A stretch of DNA of 64,000 nucleotides from Xylogone sp. PMI_703 (GCA_021399445.1 JAJTUQ010000001.1:8246001-8310000); one strand, 5' to 3'. Shown: positions 45,801 through 57,396, counted from the first letter of the stretch. Program-made: numbers and translations. Notes: a model not told the origin generated them from the sequence alone.

Positions 45801-47324
45801 ACAGATACTTAACGTAAGTTTCCAATATGCATCCAGTGAGTTACATTTGTTAATGATTTTAGGCTGTCGCGCACAAATTTAGGGAGACACGCTTGGGATC
45901 ACAAGGTGAAACTGTTGCTCCACTGAGACTGATCTATCAGCTGGATGATGAGAATGTCCCAGTTGAGCAGAATATTTTCAATTCCACTCCTTCACATGAA
46001 TTGATCGAAGAACTTATGCACAAGGCAAATGCCTATATCGCCCAGAAGTTGGTGCAGGAGCTGCCTGAAAAGGCCCTCCTTCGTAGGCACAGCCCTCCAA
46101 ACCCTCGGCGACTTCAGACATTTGTCGATCGCATGAGAAAGATCAACATTGAGATTGACACTTCGAGCAGCGGCTCACTTCAGAACAGTCTGTTCAAGGT
46201 TGAAGACTCTGATATCCGAAAGGGTATGGAGACATTGCTCTTGAAGACTATGCAACGCGCCAAGTACTTCATCGCAGGCAAGACACCTCAGCACCTCTGG
46301 CCACACTACGCCCTTAACTTACCATTATACACTCATTTTACCAATCCTTCCCGTCGTTATGCAGATATCGTCGTTCATCGACAACTAGAGGCAATCCTTT
46401 CCGAAGGCAAAATTGAATTTACCGAAGACGTGGATGCTCTTGTCAAGACTACCGAGTCTTGCAACACCAAGAAAGACTCGTCCCAGAACGCTCAAGAGCA
46501 GAGTGTCCACATTGAGTCATGCAGGATGATGGATAGAAAGCGAGATGAAGCTGGCGGAGAGCTCATCAGTGAGGGTATCGTTTTATGTGTATACGATTCT
46601 GCTTTTGATGTCCTCATCCCCGAGTTTGGCTTCGAGAAGCGAGTACACTGCGACCAGCTACCCCTCAAGAAGGCTGAGTTCCGCAAGAATGAGCGAGTAC
46701 TGGAGCTGTACTGGGAGAAGGGTGTACCATCCTCAGCCTACGTTCCTGAGGATGAGCGTCCCAAACCGGGCATGTCTCAGCGAACCGCAAATGCCATTGC
46801 GGCCGCTAAACAAGCCGCAGTTGCTGAGAGAGCAAAGAAGGAGCATGAAGAAGCACAGCGCAAGAATACAGAAACTGGCACCATGTCTACCGATGATGTT
46901 GATGCTCTTTTCGACGACGAAGAAGACGATGATGCCTCTGATCTTGCCGACAGTGTTGCTGGCGTATCTCTTGCTGAGCGCCCAACCCAGAGCGTGCCAC
47001 CCTCGCCAACCAAGAGCTCTGTCACACCAGAGACTGGCAACCTTCACCGTACTCGATCTGATTCTCGGGTTCCTACTGCCGAATCGAGTGAGACGAAGAC
47101 CTCCGCGAAGGAGAAGTACTTACACTTGTTCACCTTGAGAGAGGAGAACGGCGAATACATCCAAGATGTGCGAGAGATGACCAGGGTTCCGGTCATTCTT
47201 AAGACGGATCTTACTAAGAGCCCTCCGTAAGTAGACCTACTTTGAGTATTGTTTTGGTATGATATAAGCTAACTTGTCATGTAGATGCCTTACCATCCGC
47301 TCGGTGAATCCTTACGCGTTGTAA
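42878..47324 (+). CDS. ssd1: Ssd1, RNB-family mRNA-binding translational regulator
   Basis: Cytoplasmic mRNA-binding protein controlling translation of cell-wall transcripts; a pseudo-nuclease of the RNase II/Dis3L2 family. Exons 42878-43013, 43151-45813, 45863-47226 and 47285-47324, 1400 aa, a normal length. Layout: Gln/Pro- and Gly-rich disordered head (poly-Gln around residues 50-65, several RRNQS/GRSQS/RHSL-type phosphosites that suit NDR-kinase Cbk1), cold-shock domains (TLFTPYLPQA, GDLVAVELLD), then RNB (AFTIDPNGANELDDAIHV, NRSCNMLPPKLSSDICSLLP) and a C-terminal S1-like region (DSAFDVLIPEFGFEKRVH). Part of the Dis3-type acidic quartet is altered (ANELDD versus the active VDIDD pattern), in keeping with the family being non-catalytic. 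A 40-nt last exon supplies CLTIRSVNPYAL. Confidence 0.95.
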
Positions 47325-48030
47325 AATGCTGTGGTAGTTTCATGACTGTGACGGCTTCTCAACACGTATTGATGTCCTATTGAAAAGAAAATTGAAAATT
47401 GAAAAAGAAAAAAAAAACAGCAGTAATTGATCAACGTAAGCTCAGCGATGGCGCTTTGAAACGTGGAGCATATTGTGTTTTCTGGTCCATAACCAACAGG
47501 ATGATGAAACGGGGAGCCGTCCTCCCTTGAGATGTGTGCATGTGGTTTATGTGTGCTATGTGTTTAATCTGATGGCGGGACGGTGGGAGGAGGGGCGATT
47601 TGTAGGAGTTAGATCATAAGGCAAGTGGATTAATCAATGAAGAGGAAGGACAAAGAGGAAGAGAAGGAAAGGTATGCAGAGAGGCAGTTGATAATTAATC
47701 TCTTTCGTTGCACCGAATCTTTTGCATTTGCATCTTGTACATCTACATGGGATGAGGATGATTGACAACCAGTCTTAACAAGCACGAGGCGCTTCAACGA
47801 GTTCCCACCTAATCGCATCCAGTACGATACCTTATGATGCAAGCGTAGTTTAGCGCACGCCATTGTCCGACTTTGAGTTCTGAGGCAATTCACATAATGG
47901 GGTATGAGAATTGTCAGCACGAGTCCCCTTCGTTATTTGCGCGGAAGTACAAGACGCCCTCTCCATCGCTTTTGTGCACCCGTCCCAAGCCCCGTGATTC
48001 ACCATTGCGGATACATACCACAGTAATCAA
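47325..48030. other. ssd1 3' flank and spacer
   Basis: Probable ssd1 3' UTR with an A-rich run (about 47390-47420) and spacer. No ORF with a domain. Confidence 0.4.
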
Positions 48031-48313
48031 CTAGACATGGACCAGCGCTTTTCTCAGCGCCGCGGGCATTAATTGCAGGTCGTGCGTCCGGTCGCAGGAG
48101 TGCAGATTCCCGTGATGCTCGCTAATCAGAGCGCGCGCTACACCGAGGATGAGACGAAGCGACAACGCCTCCGACAGCTCCTGATACACGCTGCTACATC
48201 ACCTCCGTGAATTCCTCAATCTGGCCATGGTGATACTCCGCGATCTCCCAGCGCACAGAGACGGTTCCTGCCGCCATGCTCTTACTGCACGAAGCTTCGA
48301 TAAGCTCAAGACC
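48031..48313 (-). pseudogene. GC-rich coding relic of unknown family, frameshifted
   Basis: Two adjacent minus-strand frames look coding but are not joined. Bases 48313-48197 read LELIEASCSKSMAAG and then TVSVRWEIAEYHHGQ before a TAG. From 48192 to a stop at 48033-48031, another frame reads YQELSEALSLRLILG, then VARALISEHHGNLH. Codon use is GC-rich and protein-like in both. I do not recognise the family; the RLILGVARALISEHHGNL stretch faintly resembles the second glycine box of histidine-kinase ATPase domains, which is only a guess. It is interpreted as a frameshifted fragment of a larger gene. Confidence 0.35.
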
Positions 48314-49156
48314 TCAGCTAGGGGTATGCGGACCAGTCGGTGGGCCTGTAGATAATCTTTTGATGGACCCTGAGGTGGAACCCCTTGAGGCAGTGTGAAG
48401 AGCTCGCAGATTGGCTACTCTGCCTTCTGCCCAGAGATTTACATTGCTTACTGTGGTACTCTCTCTCACTCTTCAGCGCCGTCAACAATGGGGATCCATC
48501 CCCAGACACACCAAGGGGGTCGAGCTTTCGGATGAGATCGCAGCCGTTCTCTGCCAAGATGTTTCTCTTTTCCTTCCTGGGGCTCGTCTTGGCTCTTATT
48601 TTTCTCTGTTACCGCGTCAGGGGCTGCTTGCTATCCTCTGCCCAAGCTCTACGTAGCGGCTTGGTTTCTTCCTTCGGCTGCCCTCGATTCCGGACGAGGG
48701 AGGTGAAGGGGACAGAGCGTCAACACGGATTGCTTATTGACTCCTTCATCCTCCTGTTTCTTTTCTTCTCTTTCTCTCTTCTTACTTCTTCACCGTGTTG
48801 TCTCTTGCCTCTCGTTGTCCTATCCATTCCGTTCCTTTACTTTCATTTTTAAAAGTCAAGCGCTGGTCAGCTTTTTCACTTCGTGAAGTCACAGACGAAA
48901 AGCAAAAACGATAATCAACCCTCTTTTTGTCTTGACATTCAGTATTTTATATACGTTTATTATTTAATTCGACCCGGAATAATTTTACTCAGGCTGGTCT
49001 TGGTTGCTCAGAAAAAGCTATCCGTCTACATCAATCAATCGCTTCTGCTGAATTTTCATCTGTGTGCTGTGCACGAGAGGGCCGAATATAAATATTTTTT
49101 TATACCCAGACATTAATTTCAAGTCCGACAACTCCGAACACTCGAAAAGAATCAAA
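48314..49156. other. Spacer and promoter of the Rds1-like gene
   Basis: Contains CT-rich runs (about 48740-48860) and the TATA box listed next. The ORF at 48385-48852 is hydrophobic because of the pyrimidine bias and has no domain. I see no gene. Confidence 0.4.
49087..49094 (+). promoter_or_regulatory. TATA box of the Rds1-like gene
   Basis: TATAAATA, 63-70 nt upstream of the ATG at 49157. It is one of the best TATA matches in the window. Confidence 0.5.
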
Positions 49157-50261
49157 ATGCCAAGCATCAGGAAAATTGTGGGAACTGTGGCCGTTGGCCT
49201 GGTCGCGGTTGCCTCTGCTCTCCCCGCAATGCCAAAGATGAGCAACTATGAGCGCAAGGTCTATGATATCGTGGCACGACAAACTGCCACCGGTCTCCCA
49301 GCTGGCTTAACTGACATTGATATCTTGAATTTGTAAGTACATCCATGCGTATATATCAACCCTTTTTTGCACTTCTCTACGTCTAGACGTCTTTTCCGCT
49401 AACAGTCTACGAACAGTGCTTTAACCTTGGAATTCCTCGAGGCAGCATTCTATCAACAAGGTTTCGCCAAGTTTCCCGCGTCTGATTTCCAAGCCCTGGG
49501 TCTATCCGATCAGGAGATCTCCGACTTGCAGAACATTGGAGCAACAGAGCAATCGCACGTCATTACTCTTCTCAGTGCCATCGCCAGCGCAGGGACACAG
49601 CCCGTTGCGCCCTGCACATATAACTTTGGCTTCACCGACGCAGCAGGCATGGTGGCCACTGCTTCGATCCTGGAAAACGTTGGTGTTTCTGCGTAAGTTA
49701 TCCCTTTATCAACCCGCATGAGTATTCTCCAGATATGAATATCTAACACCTGTCAAAAGCTATCTCGGTGCTGCTCCTTTAATTACAACTCCCGCAATCC
49801 TCACTGTCGCCGCCGAAATCGTGACTGTCGAAGCCCGCCACCAGACCTTCATCCGTCTCGCTTCCAAGACCACTGCCGTACCATCTGCCTTCGATACACC
49901 CCTTGGTATCCGCAACGTCTTTACTCTCGCCGCCGGTTTCATCTCTTCCTGCCCAGATGGCTCCAACCTCGCCATAACCCCCTTCCCAGCGATCACTATG
50001 TCCTCGCCAGCTGCTAGCGCCGTTGCGATTGGCGTAGACATCAAGCTGAGCACAACCGCTTCCGGTGCCAACTTCTGTGCCTTCACCAACGGTGGCTCCC
50101 CTGGTGGAACAGTCTTTGTGAAATTCGAAAACGGTGGCTGCGCGGTCCCAGAGTTCGTTTCTGGCATTGTATATTTGAACATGGCTAGCTCGGCGCCTCT
50201 CACTGGTGTTTTGACTGATGATATCACTGTTGCTGGACCTATGGTCTTGACTGTTTCATAG
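49157..50261 (+). CDS. Secreted Rds1-like ferritin-fold stress protein
   Basis: Ferritin-like (Ferritin_2 family) extracellular or wall protein related to fission-yeast Rds1 and to fungal late-development proteins. Exons 49157-49332, 49417-49692 and 49760-50261, 317 aa. Signal peptide MPSIRKIVGTVAVGLVAVASA. The first ferritin helix spans intron 1 (NFALTLEFLEAAFYQQGF), the second carries IGATEQSHVITLLSAI, and the third TVAAEIVTVEARHQTFIR. These give the Glu and His residues that in ferritins form a metal site; whether metal binds here is unknown. The C-terminal ~130 residues are a beta-rich region with four Cys. Start context AAAATGCC; the TATA box sits 63 nt upstream. Often stress- or starvation-induced in relatives; regulation here is inferred. 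Confidence 0.88.
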
Positions 50262-51083
50262 GTGAGCCACATCCATCGGAGAGATGGCTCGATGGCATGG
50301 ATGAACAATACCCAGGATTAGGGGATGAATTTCGAAGGGAATCTTCTGGCATGACTTAGATAATTGGCTATTTATTTTATTCTTTTTCTTTTCTCATTTG
50401 GAGCTGAACGCGGGGTATTGAGATGCATGGGTGAGGAGTGGTTTTGTAAAGTTTAGCGTGCAGACACGGAGATAACTGAGGTTCACTTTCAATACAGCCC
50501 GGTCAAGTCAGCTCTTAATTTTGTGAGATAATCTCCAATGTTGAATATCTATAATGTGCACATGCAAGGTAAAACGGTCACATATATCCATCGTCTCACT
50601 AATAGTGTGCAACTTTCTATGTGAATTTCAGATACGATTACTCATTGAACATTTCCATGACCGTTATACATCAAGAGAGTAATAAACTGGATCCATCTAA
50701 TTCAGTGTTACTTATTTTCCCGTATCTTATCTAGATTAAATCAGATTTGAAAATGAACGCTGTACAGTGTAAACACTGAGCTACAGGCCCTAGAGGCCCA
50801 GGCGATGTGAGATGAGCTTTGTGCCAACACGATTCTTTGTTCTTTGTTAGGGCCTCCCTCTTGGCTGCCACCTGGCTGTGGACGCCCGCGCTAGACGGCG
50901 ATCGATGAGTGGGTTCTCCTGTTGCCCACAACCTGCCTTGCATCTGTCCCACAAAGAGACATCGGAGGGAGAATGTGATCAAAAGGGACATCGGTGAGCC
51001 TTAGCCTCGGTGTCTTGCATAATTAAAAGACTTGTCGCGGCCTCTTTCTGCTCTCCTACTCAATACTAAGCTCCGTTACCTGA
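50262..51083. other. Intergenic spacer
   Basis: 3' flank of the Rds1-like gene and spacer. The ORF at 50731-50991 (minus) has no domain. Nothing else seen. Confidence 0.4.
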
Positions 51084-51825
51084 CACCTTGAACATGGGAG
51101 GCGGTGCAAGTTCCTCGCAGCCTGGCTCACCCTCCGAACGGCCACCAAGGACGATCTAGATGAGATTACTCGGATCCATATCGACGGTTTTGCTGAGGAG
51201 CCTCAAGTTCACTACTGTTATCCTTTGCGGCACCAGTACCCCGAAGACCATTGGAAGTGGACGAGAAACGAATACGAGAGCTATTTAGACCAGCCGGAGA
51301 AATACATGGTCTACATACTTGAAGCTCCCATCGAAGCTGATAGCTATGCTGCCACCAAACCCGTTGGTCACGCCGTCTGGAATCTGGCGGTCTCACCAAC
51401 GCTATAGGGACGGGTATGCTCCAGCGTCTCCCAATGCCTCAACTCCTTCACTAACCTGGCCTCTATCAGATCCGGCTGAGAAAGAAAGAAAGGATGCAAA
51501 CAAGAAGCATTGCGAGGCATTTTTTACGAAGTCTGGGGAACGCTTCAAGACGTACTTTGCAAGATGGGCTGAGAAGCAGGTCAATCTGTCTTCCCTTGTA
51601 GTTCATCCTGACTTCCGACTCCGTGGAGGCGGCACCATGTTAATGAAGTGGGGGATGACGAGAGCTACAGCCAAGGGTTGGCCGGTGACTTTATGCGCGA
51701 GTCCAATGGGTCGTTTGTTGTATGAATATCTAGGTTTTGAAAAGATTGCATCCGAGGTGGTCCAGGTTGAAGGTGAGGAGGAGATATTAACAAGTACGGT
51801 GATGATATATAACATAGAGGTGTAA
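51084..51825 (+). pseudogene. GNAT N-acetyltransferase, frameshifted
   Basis: Gcn5-related acetyltransferase in two frames. From 51084 one frame reads LRTATKDDLDEITRIHIDGF, then YPLRHQYPEDHW and PVGHAVWNL, and ends at a TAG at 51405-51407. The second frame takes over near 51390 (RYRDGYAPASP) and carries the acetyl-CoA-binding core LSSLVVHPDFRLRGGGTMLM and LCASPMGRLLYEYLGF to the stop at 51825. The gap is far too short for an intron, so a one-base indel (or an assembly error) breaks the gene. The first frame also has no ATG after the in-frame stop at 51081-51083; the ATG at 51094 is in a third frame. This suggests an inactive copy, or two sequencing errors. Confidence 0.7.
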
Positions 51826-52408
51826 TTCGAAGAATGAACTGAATTATAATTACATGTAACGCTTTCTAAAATTTGTACTATAACTTGTTAAAATTGTTTA
51901 AAAGATATTTATTATAAAGCTAAATTAGAAATAATTTTAATGATTAAATTTTAATGTTATGAAGTGCACATTAAATATTATCCACGATATCTTTATTGGG
52001 TTTTGGGTATGTACCATTTCCTAAAGTGGCATTTTATGTAATCGAAATAGAGCACTTCATTGGTTAGCACGACTAGGTATTTGATTAAGCAAAGTAAATA
52101 ATTTGATAGAGTTGTTGTAAATTGAAATTGTGGCTGTTTCTTAGTGCCTGGTATCCTAGTCTATAATCCAAATGTCCATCCCGTCATCATTCATCATTCA
52201 TCATAAAAAAGAATGTATATACATGAAGCTGAGAATATCAACGCCATTTTCTCGTTCCAACTTCAAACCAGCAGAAGAGGGAAAGGCTGCTCTTTGTGCA
52301 TGACTCGTACTCTTTAAGTAGACGCAGACTTGGATCCTACTCTAAGCAGCAGGATGATCCAAGCCTCCACCCCGGGGAGATAATTGTAACTCTGCATTAA
52401 GACCAATT
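51826..52408. other. AT-rich intergenic stretch
   Basis: Convergent spacer, very AT-rich at about 51840-52120. No ORF. Confidence 0.45.
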
Positions 52409-53377
52409 TTACAATTGGTACACCTTGACTGAGTTGATCAACCAGTATGCATCAGTAAACGCCTCAGGATTGCCGGCAACATAGGCCTCGCAGCTGCTTG
52501 CCAGAGAAGCACAACTACTACTTCCCCAAACACCGCCGGCCCAGCCGCCGCAGAAGGTGGTATCAAACACTATATTCTGGTTGCTGAATGATGTATCAAA
52601 GTCGCAGCCACTACCTGCAAATGATGCAAGCGGAGTGCCCCAGCTCGATGTGTCAGGTTGGCCAGATGACAGATCAGATGGCACGGAGCCGCGAGGGAAG
52701 AACCAGACGTAGATGCCTGTGGATTCCCATTGCATGGCATATACGCCACCACCTGCAGCGTTGAATCCCGTGCCGTAGTTTTGAGTGCTTGAAGTACTGA
52801 CTCCACAGCCTGTATTGGCATTACCTGCGTTGCAGTCCGAGCCGACGGTGGTGGTGCCCGTGAGGGAATTGGAGTTGCTGACGGTGCAACCAGGTGCTGT
52901 ATGCAGTGTTATGGAATTGGTGGTCTGCGCATTTACACCTTCAATGATGTCGATTTCCCCACCGGCGGGCCAGTTAGGTCCAAACATCCAGAATGCAGGC
53001 CATGTTCCACAGATGCCACCGGGCATGTGAGCGATGTCTGCAACGAAGAGGCCTTTGTTGTACGGGATGTCCGAGCTCAGCCGAACTGAGGATCGACCAC
53101 CTGATGGGTTCACAGTTGTGTGGTCAACGCCGAGATAAACCTGATTGTTGCTTGTGTACACGAGATGGTCATTTTCGGCTACCGATTGAGTAACATAGTC
53201 AACGAAGCCGTTGGTTGGGTCAGCGCCAGTGAAGAATGTGAAGTAATCGAAGAAGTTGCTTGCATCGTACGTGTTGCGGAGGGTATATGCTGCTGTAGAT
53301 GTAGAAAGAAGGAATGGAAGGGTTGAAATGATAGCAGTGGCAGAAGCCAAAGGAGTGGAATGAGAGAAACAACGCAT
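52409..53377 (-). CDS. Secreted GH16 endo-beta-1,3(4)-glucanase-like enzyme
   Basis: Intronless 322-aa glycoside hydrolase family 16 protein acting on mixed-linked or beta-1,3-glucans outside the cell. The signal peptide covers about residues 1-30 (ending STSTAAY). The catalytic signature GEIDIIEGVN holds the nucleophile E141, D143 and acid/base E146. Substrate-side aromatic residues (GTWPAFWMFGPNWP) precede it. The C-terminal part has FCGGWAGGVWGSSSC and ends in AYWLINSVKVYQL, the usual last beta-strand of fungal members. Cys residues are numerous, consistent with secretion. There is no GPI signal or carbohydrate-binding module. The TATA element lies about 117 nt upstream. Likely role: wall remodelling or use of cereal/fungal glucans. 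Confidence 0.92.
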   Translation of the reverse strand: MRCFSHSTPLASATAIISTLPFLLSTSTAAYTLRNTYDASNFFDYFTFFTGADPTNGFVDYVTQSVAENDHLVYTSNNQVYLGVDHTTVNPSGGRSSVRLSSDIPYNKGLFVADIAHMPGGICGTWPAFWMFGPNWPAGGEIDIIEGVNAQTTNSITLHTAPGCTVSNSNSLTGTTTVGSDCNAGNANTGCGVSTSSTQNYGTGFNAAGGGVYAMQWESTGIYVWFFPRGSVPSDLSSGQPDTSSWGTPLASFAGSGCDFDTSFSNQNIVFDTTFCGGWAGGVWGSSSCASLASSCEAYVAGNPEAFTDAYWLINSVKVYQL

Positions 53378-55618
53378 GGTGACGATCTATCAGGTCTTTG
53401 CTGAAAAGCAGTCTGCCACTTGGCTATGGCAATATGAAAATGGATGTTTCCTCTTTTGGCATTTCAAACATCAGGGAAGAGAAAGAATCTCTCTATATAT
53501 ACTATTTCAAAGAGCCTGATGGTCGGAGATGTTAACTCGACTGAAATCCACCTACCTTCCAGATCGGACAAAGGGGGGTTGTCGTGTGGCGCAAAGGAAA
53601 GAATGAACCACACCAAGAACATGCAGAAAATCATCTGAGCACGAAAAAAATCTGCTTAAACAAACCAGTAATGGATAAGTCTTTTCGACCATTATGTCCG
53701 GTGAAGCGCTGGCGCAATATTAGGCATGTCTTAAGGAAAGGGGTCCCAAAATTGTTCCTGGCGTTGAGCCACTGCCGCTCGGTGTTCGTCCCTTTTGGAC
53801 CCCTATCGATAAGAGTCTAGAGCCGTTATCACAGTGCATGCATAATCTTATGTCTCTGGGGCCCAGGATAATGCATCTTCGTCCATCCACTTGCATTGCG
53901 TGATTCCAAGGTTCTCGACCTTTGGTGTGGCAATTTGTTTGAAGTTTCAAAGTTTCGAAACGCCCCGGGGAAACGCGCAAGACAGCGGTGTCGGAGCATT
54001 GGTAGCGCAGGGTGTGCTGAGCCTCCTGATTGGGAGTGGATGTTGAGAGGAACATTGATTCTCCGTGCCGAAAGCCAATTGGGGCAGAGGAACGCCACGA
54101 AGGGGTTCAACGCGAAACGGTGGTGCTGGAGCGGCGTCGAGATCTGGAATCTTGGAAGTACCGTCGATCAACCACTGTGGCCTCGAGGACCTCTATGGTA
54201 CCGTATTTCCTCCGAGGGGAAAAGGCTTGTCTGCGTGGCTCACTTTCCACTTCTAGCGAGATCGACCGGGCATAAAATTTCGACCAGAGGCGAATACTCA
54301 GTGTGTGCAGCTCCGATTTGTTGGTTCCTTACATTAAAGTATGCACGAAGGGTACATTCAGCTCAATCTGGAAATGACAGGCAGTGTGCTGTTCAAAGAT
54401 ATTGATTCAATTCGAAGATGCTTGATATTACCATCTAGAAAGGTAATTGCGGGAGGAATATTTGGTCTCTCCTTGCAATACTCCGAGTATTCTGGTCCTG
54501 CACATAATCGAGGTAGTGTGACTTTAGTTAAATTCACCTAATATATGGTTGACCAATCAATACATACCACGAGTGCATGACCATATTTCAGTCTGCCAAG
54601 CCTAACCGCCCAATGTTGACCTCAACGTGTGATCTGACTCGGGCCGGCTGAGCATATTGCCTTGTACGCGTTATGGTCCACCTTAGGCTTTCCTCTCCAG
54701 TATAGAGCGGGTTTCCTATCCCTGAAACCTTCTAATCAAGTGTCTCCTCTCTAATTGGATGTTGTAAGCGTATGTGTGACTGGCTGGATCTCTTCTACCC
54801 GCCGTGACATGCTTACAGTCCCGGAAAGAAAGCTCCATCCAAAATTCAGCCGCTGGTGGATCCATCGTATGTGATCAAAGACCGGCTCTCATGTACCATA
54901 CCTGTACTGTCTCATTTGACGATAGTGGTACTGTAATCTCTGAATCTGGACTAATGGCTGTCCAGATAGATAGGCATAAATGTCCTTGCGGACGGCAGTG
55001 GTTATTATTCAGGCGTCCTGTATATAAACGTCTATTCTCTGCTCGTAGAAGGGATGGCCAGAAGCATGTCATATAGGTTGAGATTCACGAATTGTATATT
55101 GTTCCTCATTCTAGTGCAAGGGATGATGTCGTGGTCATATTGCATGCTTGCCTGTAGGTACACTCTTGAAGTTGTCCTTAAAGGAATGGACATTTTGCGT
55201 CGTGGATTGTTTCTCGCTCATACTAGCATCACAAAATAAGAGCAACAACGAGTTACTTCAAAATTCCTATTGAAGGATGGATAGCTGTCAAGCATACTTG
55301 AAAGGAGGAGCAGAGTGGGGTGGAGTGATGAGAGAATATACGCCCAACTAATGGTAACTCTAACTTTCTTATGCTACCTGGGTAACACCTAATAAACACA
55401 GGCAGTTAACGGAAGTGTATCTGAGAGCTGAATTTCGATTTTCATAACTAATTATTCTCACTATTCTTTATCGTGTTATCAGCGTTGACCCCACTTTCTT
55501 GGAATCTCTATCTGCAACTTCTTCGAGTTTCTCGAAACACCTTACTTCAGTCTTCAATACCTTCACCTGGCTCGTATCCAATTCGGAGCCTTATTTTCAT
55601 TGAATTCTTTTTTCATAA
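53378..55618. other. Long gene-poor region with overlapping ORFs
   Basis: 2.2 kb with no convincing gene. Between 53880 and 54330 composition is GC-rich and ORFs are open on both strands (53896-54405 plus; 53720-54171 minus), with no domain in any of them, so they look like chance frames. The rest (54540-55600) holds only short frames. A decayed transposon or a non-coding RNA cannot be excluded. Confidence 0.4.
53494..53501 (-). promoter_or_regulatory. TATA box of the GH16 gene
   Basis: TATATATA located 117 nt upstream of the GH16 start codon on the minus strand. Assigned by position. Confidence 0.45.
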
Positions 55619-56752
55619 ATGGGTGAAGCAACGCTCAATGATAGCAATGAGTCGGCAACCCCGTTCCCGATCAATCCTCTCACCAACCACTATGACTTCA
55701 ACATTACTCCACCCCTGTTAAACTCTGCAAATCCCTGGGCTACGACGTATGATGATCTTAAATCTATCTTTGAATGCCCTAGCACTGGTGCTGTAACAGT
55801 ACGGACATCACTCCTCTCCCCGTTTCCTCACAATCCAGCAACTCATCAATATACCTTCTTTTCTTCATCCACGGGCTATACTACAACCGCCATAACATCA
55901 CAAGGTCATCCTAATGAAGTAAAACCACTTGAGGGGAGCAGTCTCAATACGTTGGGATATTCCCCAATCTCGCTGGATGAATACCTTGAGATGCTTTCTA
56001 AGATCCGAGCATCTCCCAGCTTCACTAATGTGATGAAGGATAGGAAATCCTGCAAGCCATTTATTGTATCTGTTACAGGTACAGCGGCAGAGATAGCAAC
56101 ATGCTATCAAAGTATTGCTTCCGCTCATCAGACCATGGACAGGAGTGAAAACGAACGATCAGGAGATATAACATTAATGATGGAGATTAACCTCAGCTGT
56201 CCAAATATCCCGGATAAGCCGCCTCCAGCGTATGATTTCAATTCCTTGAAAGAATACCTCGACTCTGTCTCAGCAAAAATCGCAGAGTTGGGTGATACCC
56301 TACCAAAGATCCCAGTCGGGGTCAAGACACCGCCATATACATACCACGGACAATTCGCTTCTCTGATCCGAGTTCTGGAAAGGTCCTGTGAATCTACAGG
56401 CTGCCCAATCTCTTTCATCACAGCTACTAATACGCTGGGCTCCTGCATTGTATTGGATGACAACTTCAAGCCGGCTTTGGCTTCAGCAAGTGATATTGGC
56501 ACTGGTGGCATGGCTGGTGATGCACTCCATCCCCTTGCGCTGGGAAATGTTAAGACTCTGCGGCACCTACTTGATCAGTCGAAATGGTCGCATGTACGGA
56601 AATTGGCCATTATTGGGATAGGAGGCGTCAAAGATAGTGCTGGATACAAGAGGATGACGAGCGTAGGTGCAGATTATGTAGGTGTCGGAACAGCATTGGG
56701 TAGAGAGGGCGTGGTTGTATTTGATAGTATTATGCAAGGTTTGAAAGCGTGA
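55619..56752 (+). CDS. Class-1 (fumarate-type) dihydroorotate dehydrogenase-like
   Basis: Intronless 377-aa FMN barrel enzyme of the cytosolic class-1A DHODH type (yeast Ura1, Lactococcus PyrDA), oxidising dihydroorotate to orotate with fumarate in that family. The active-site Cys is in EINLSCPNIPDKP; FMN-phosphate loops are IIGIGGVKDSAGY and VGADYVGVGTALGREG; the substrate Asn is in ATNTLGS. Filamentous fungi normally use a mitochondrial class-2 enzyme for UMP synthesis, so this is probably an additional, accessory enzyme. It is longer than Ura1 (about 314 aa), with extra residues in the N-terminal 110. No mitochondrial targeting or membrane segment is seen. Bacterial-type origin is plausible but untested. 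Confidence 0.88.
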   Translation: MGEATLNDSNESATPFPINPLTNHYDFNITPPLLNSANPWATTYDDLKSIFECPSTGAVTVRTSLLSPFPHNPATHQYTFFSSSTGYTTTAITSQGHPNEVKPLEGSSLNTLGYSPISLDEYLEMLSKIRASPSFTNVMKDRKSCKPFIVSVTGTAAEIATCYQSIASAHQTMDRSENERSGDITLMMEINLSCPNIPDKPPPAYDFNSLKEYLDSVSAKIAELGDTLPKIPVGVKTPPYTYHGQFASLIRVLERSCESTGCPISFITATNTLGSCIVLDDNFKPALASASDIGTGGMAGDALHPLALGNVKTLRHLLDQSKWSHVRKLAIIGIGGVKDSAGYKRMTSVGADYVGVGTALGREGVVVFDSIMQGLKA

Positions 56753-57396
56753 CCAAACAGCTTAATCAGAATTCGTGTTAAGGGGTGCCGTAGTACAGAG
56801 TGATAGAAAACTAGGTAGCTGAGAATAGGCTGATATATTGTGGTATCTATTGAACTAGAATACAAATTGATGTGTAGCCTTTCATGGAAGGGTTCGCCAG
56901 AGCATATATAGCCCTGGGTTCTTTATAACTAGGCCAAGGCTCCCCATTGGGCTGCCCACTTCCTGTCCCACGTGTGCGTATGACACTTTGATTAAGTTCT
57001 TGGCACATGCAAGCAGAGTTCAAAATTCCAGCTTATAGTTCCCGGTTGTTCTTAATTCTGTAGGATTTCCCCAACAATCTGCTGGCGGTAGTAGGGTGTT
57101 TCTGGGAATGTATCATTGCAACAAAGCCCGAAAACACATTATAATTTTTAATTAAACCAATTATTCGTTCCCTTATGAGTATACGACTTGGAATCTCTAT
57201 CTACCCGTGTGATACTACAAGGAATATAGCTCAGTGTAAGTAGTACGACCTTATGAAGGATAATAAAAAATTACGCTCAGAAGTGATGTTTCTCCTCAAT
57301 ATCGTGTATACAAATCATTACTTTGGAGGACTATAGCCTATAAATTATTGTAGAGATTGTACCGTATGGTACGGCTGCACCGTATTGTTAACGTCC

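Noticed and set aside
48385..48852. 155-codon hydrophobic ORF
   Set aside because: Hydrophobicity follows from CT-rich DNA (Leu/Phe/Ser codons); no conserved motif, no intron signals, lies in a promoter-like region.
53896..54405. 169-codon ORF in a GC-rich patch
   Set aside because: Both strands are open over the same bases and none of the frames shows a family motif; likely chance.
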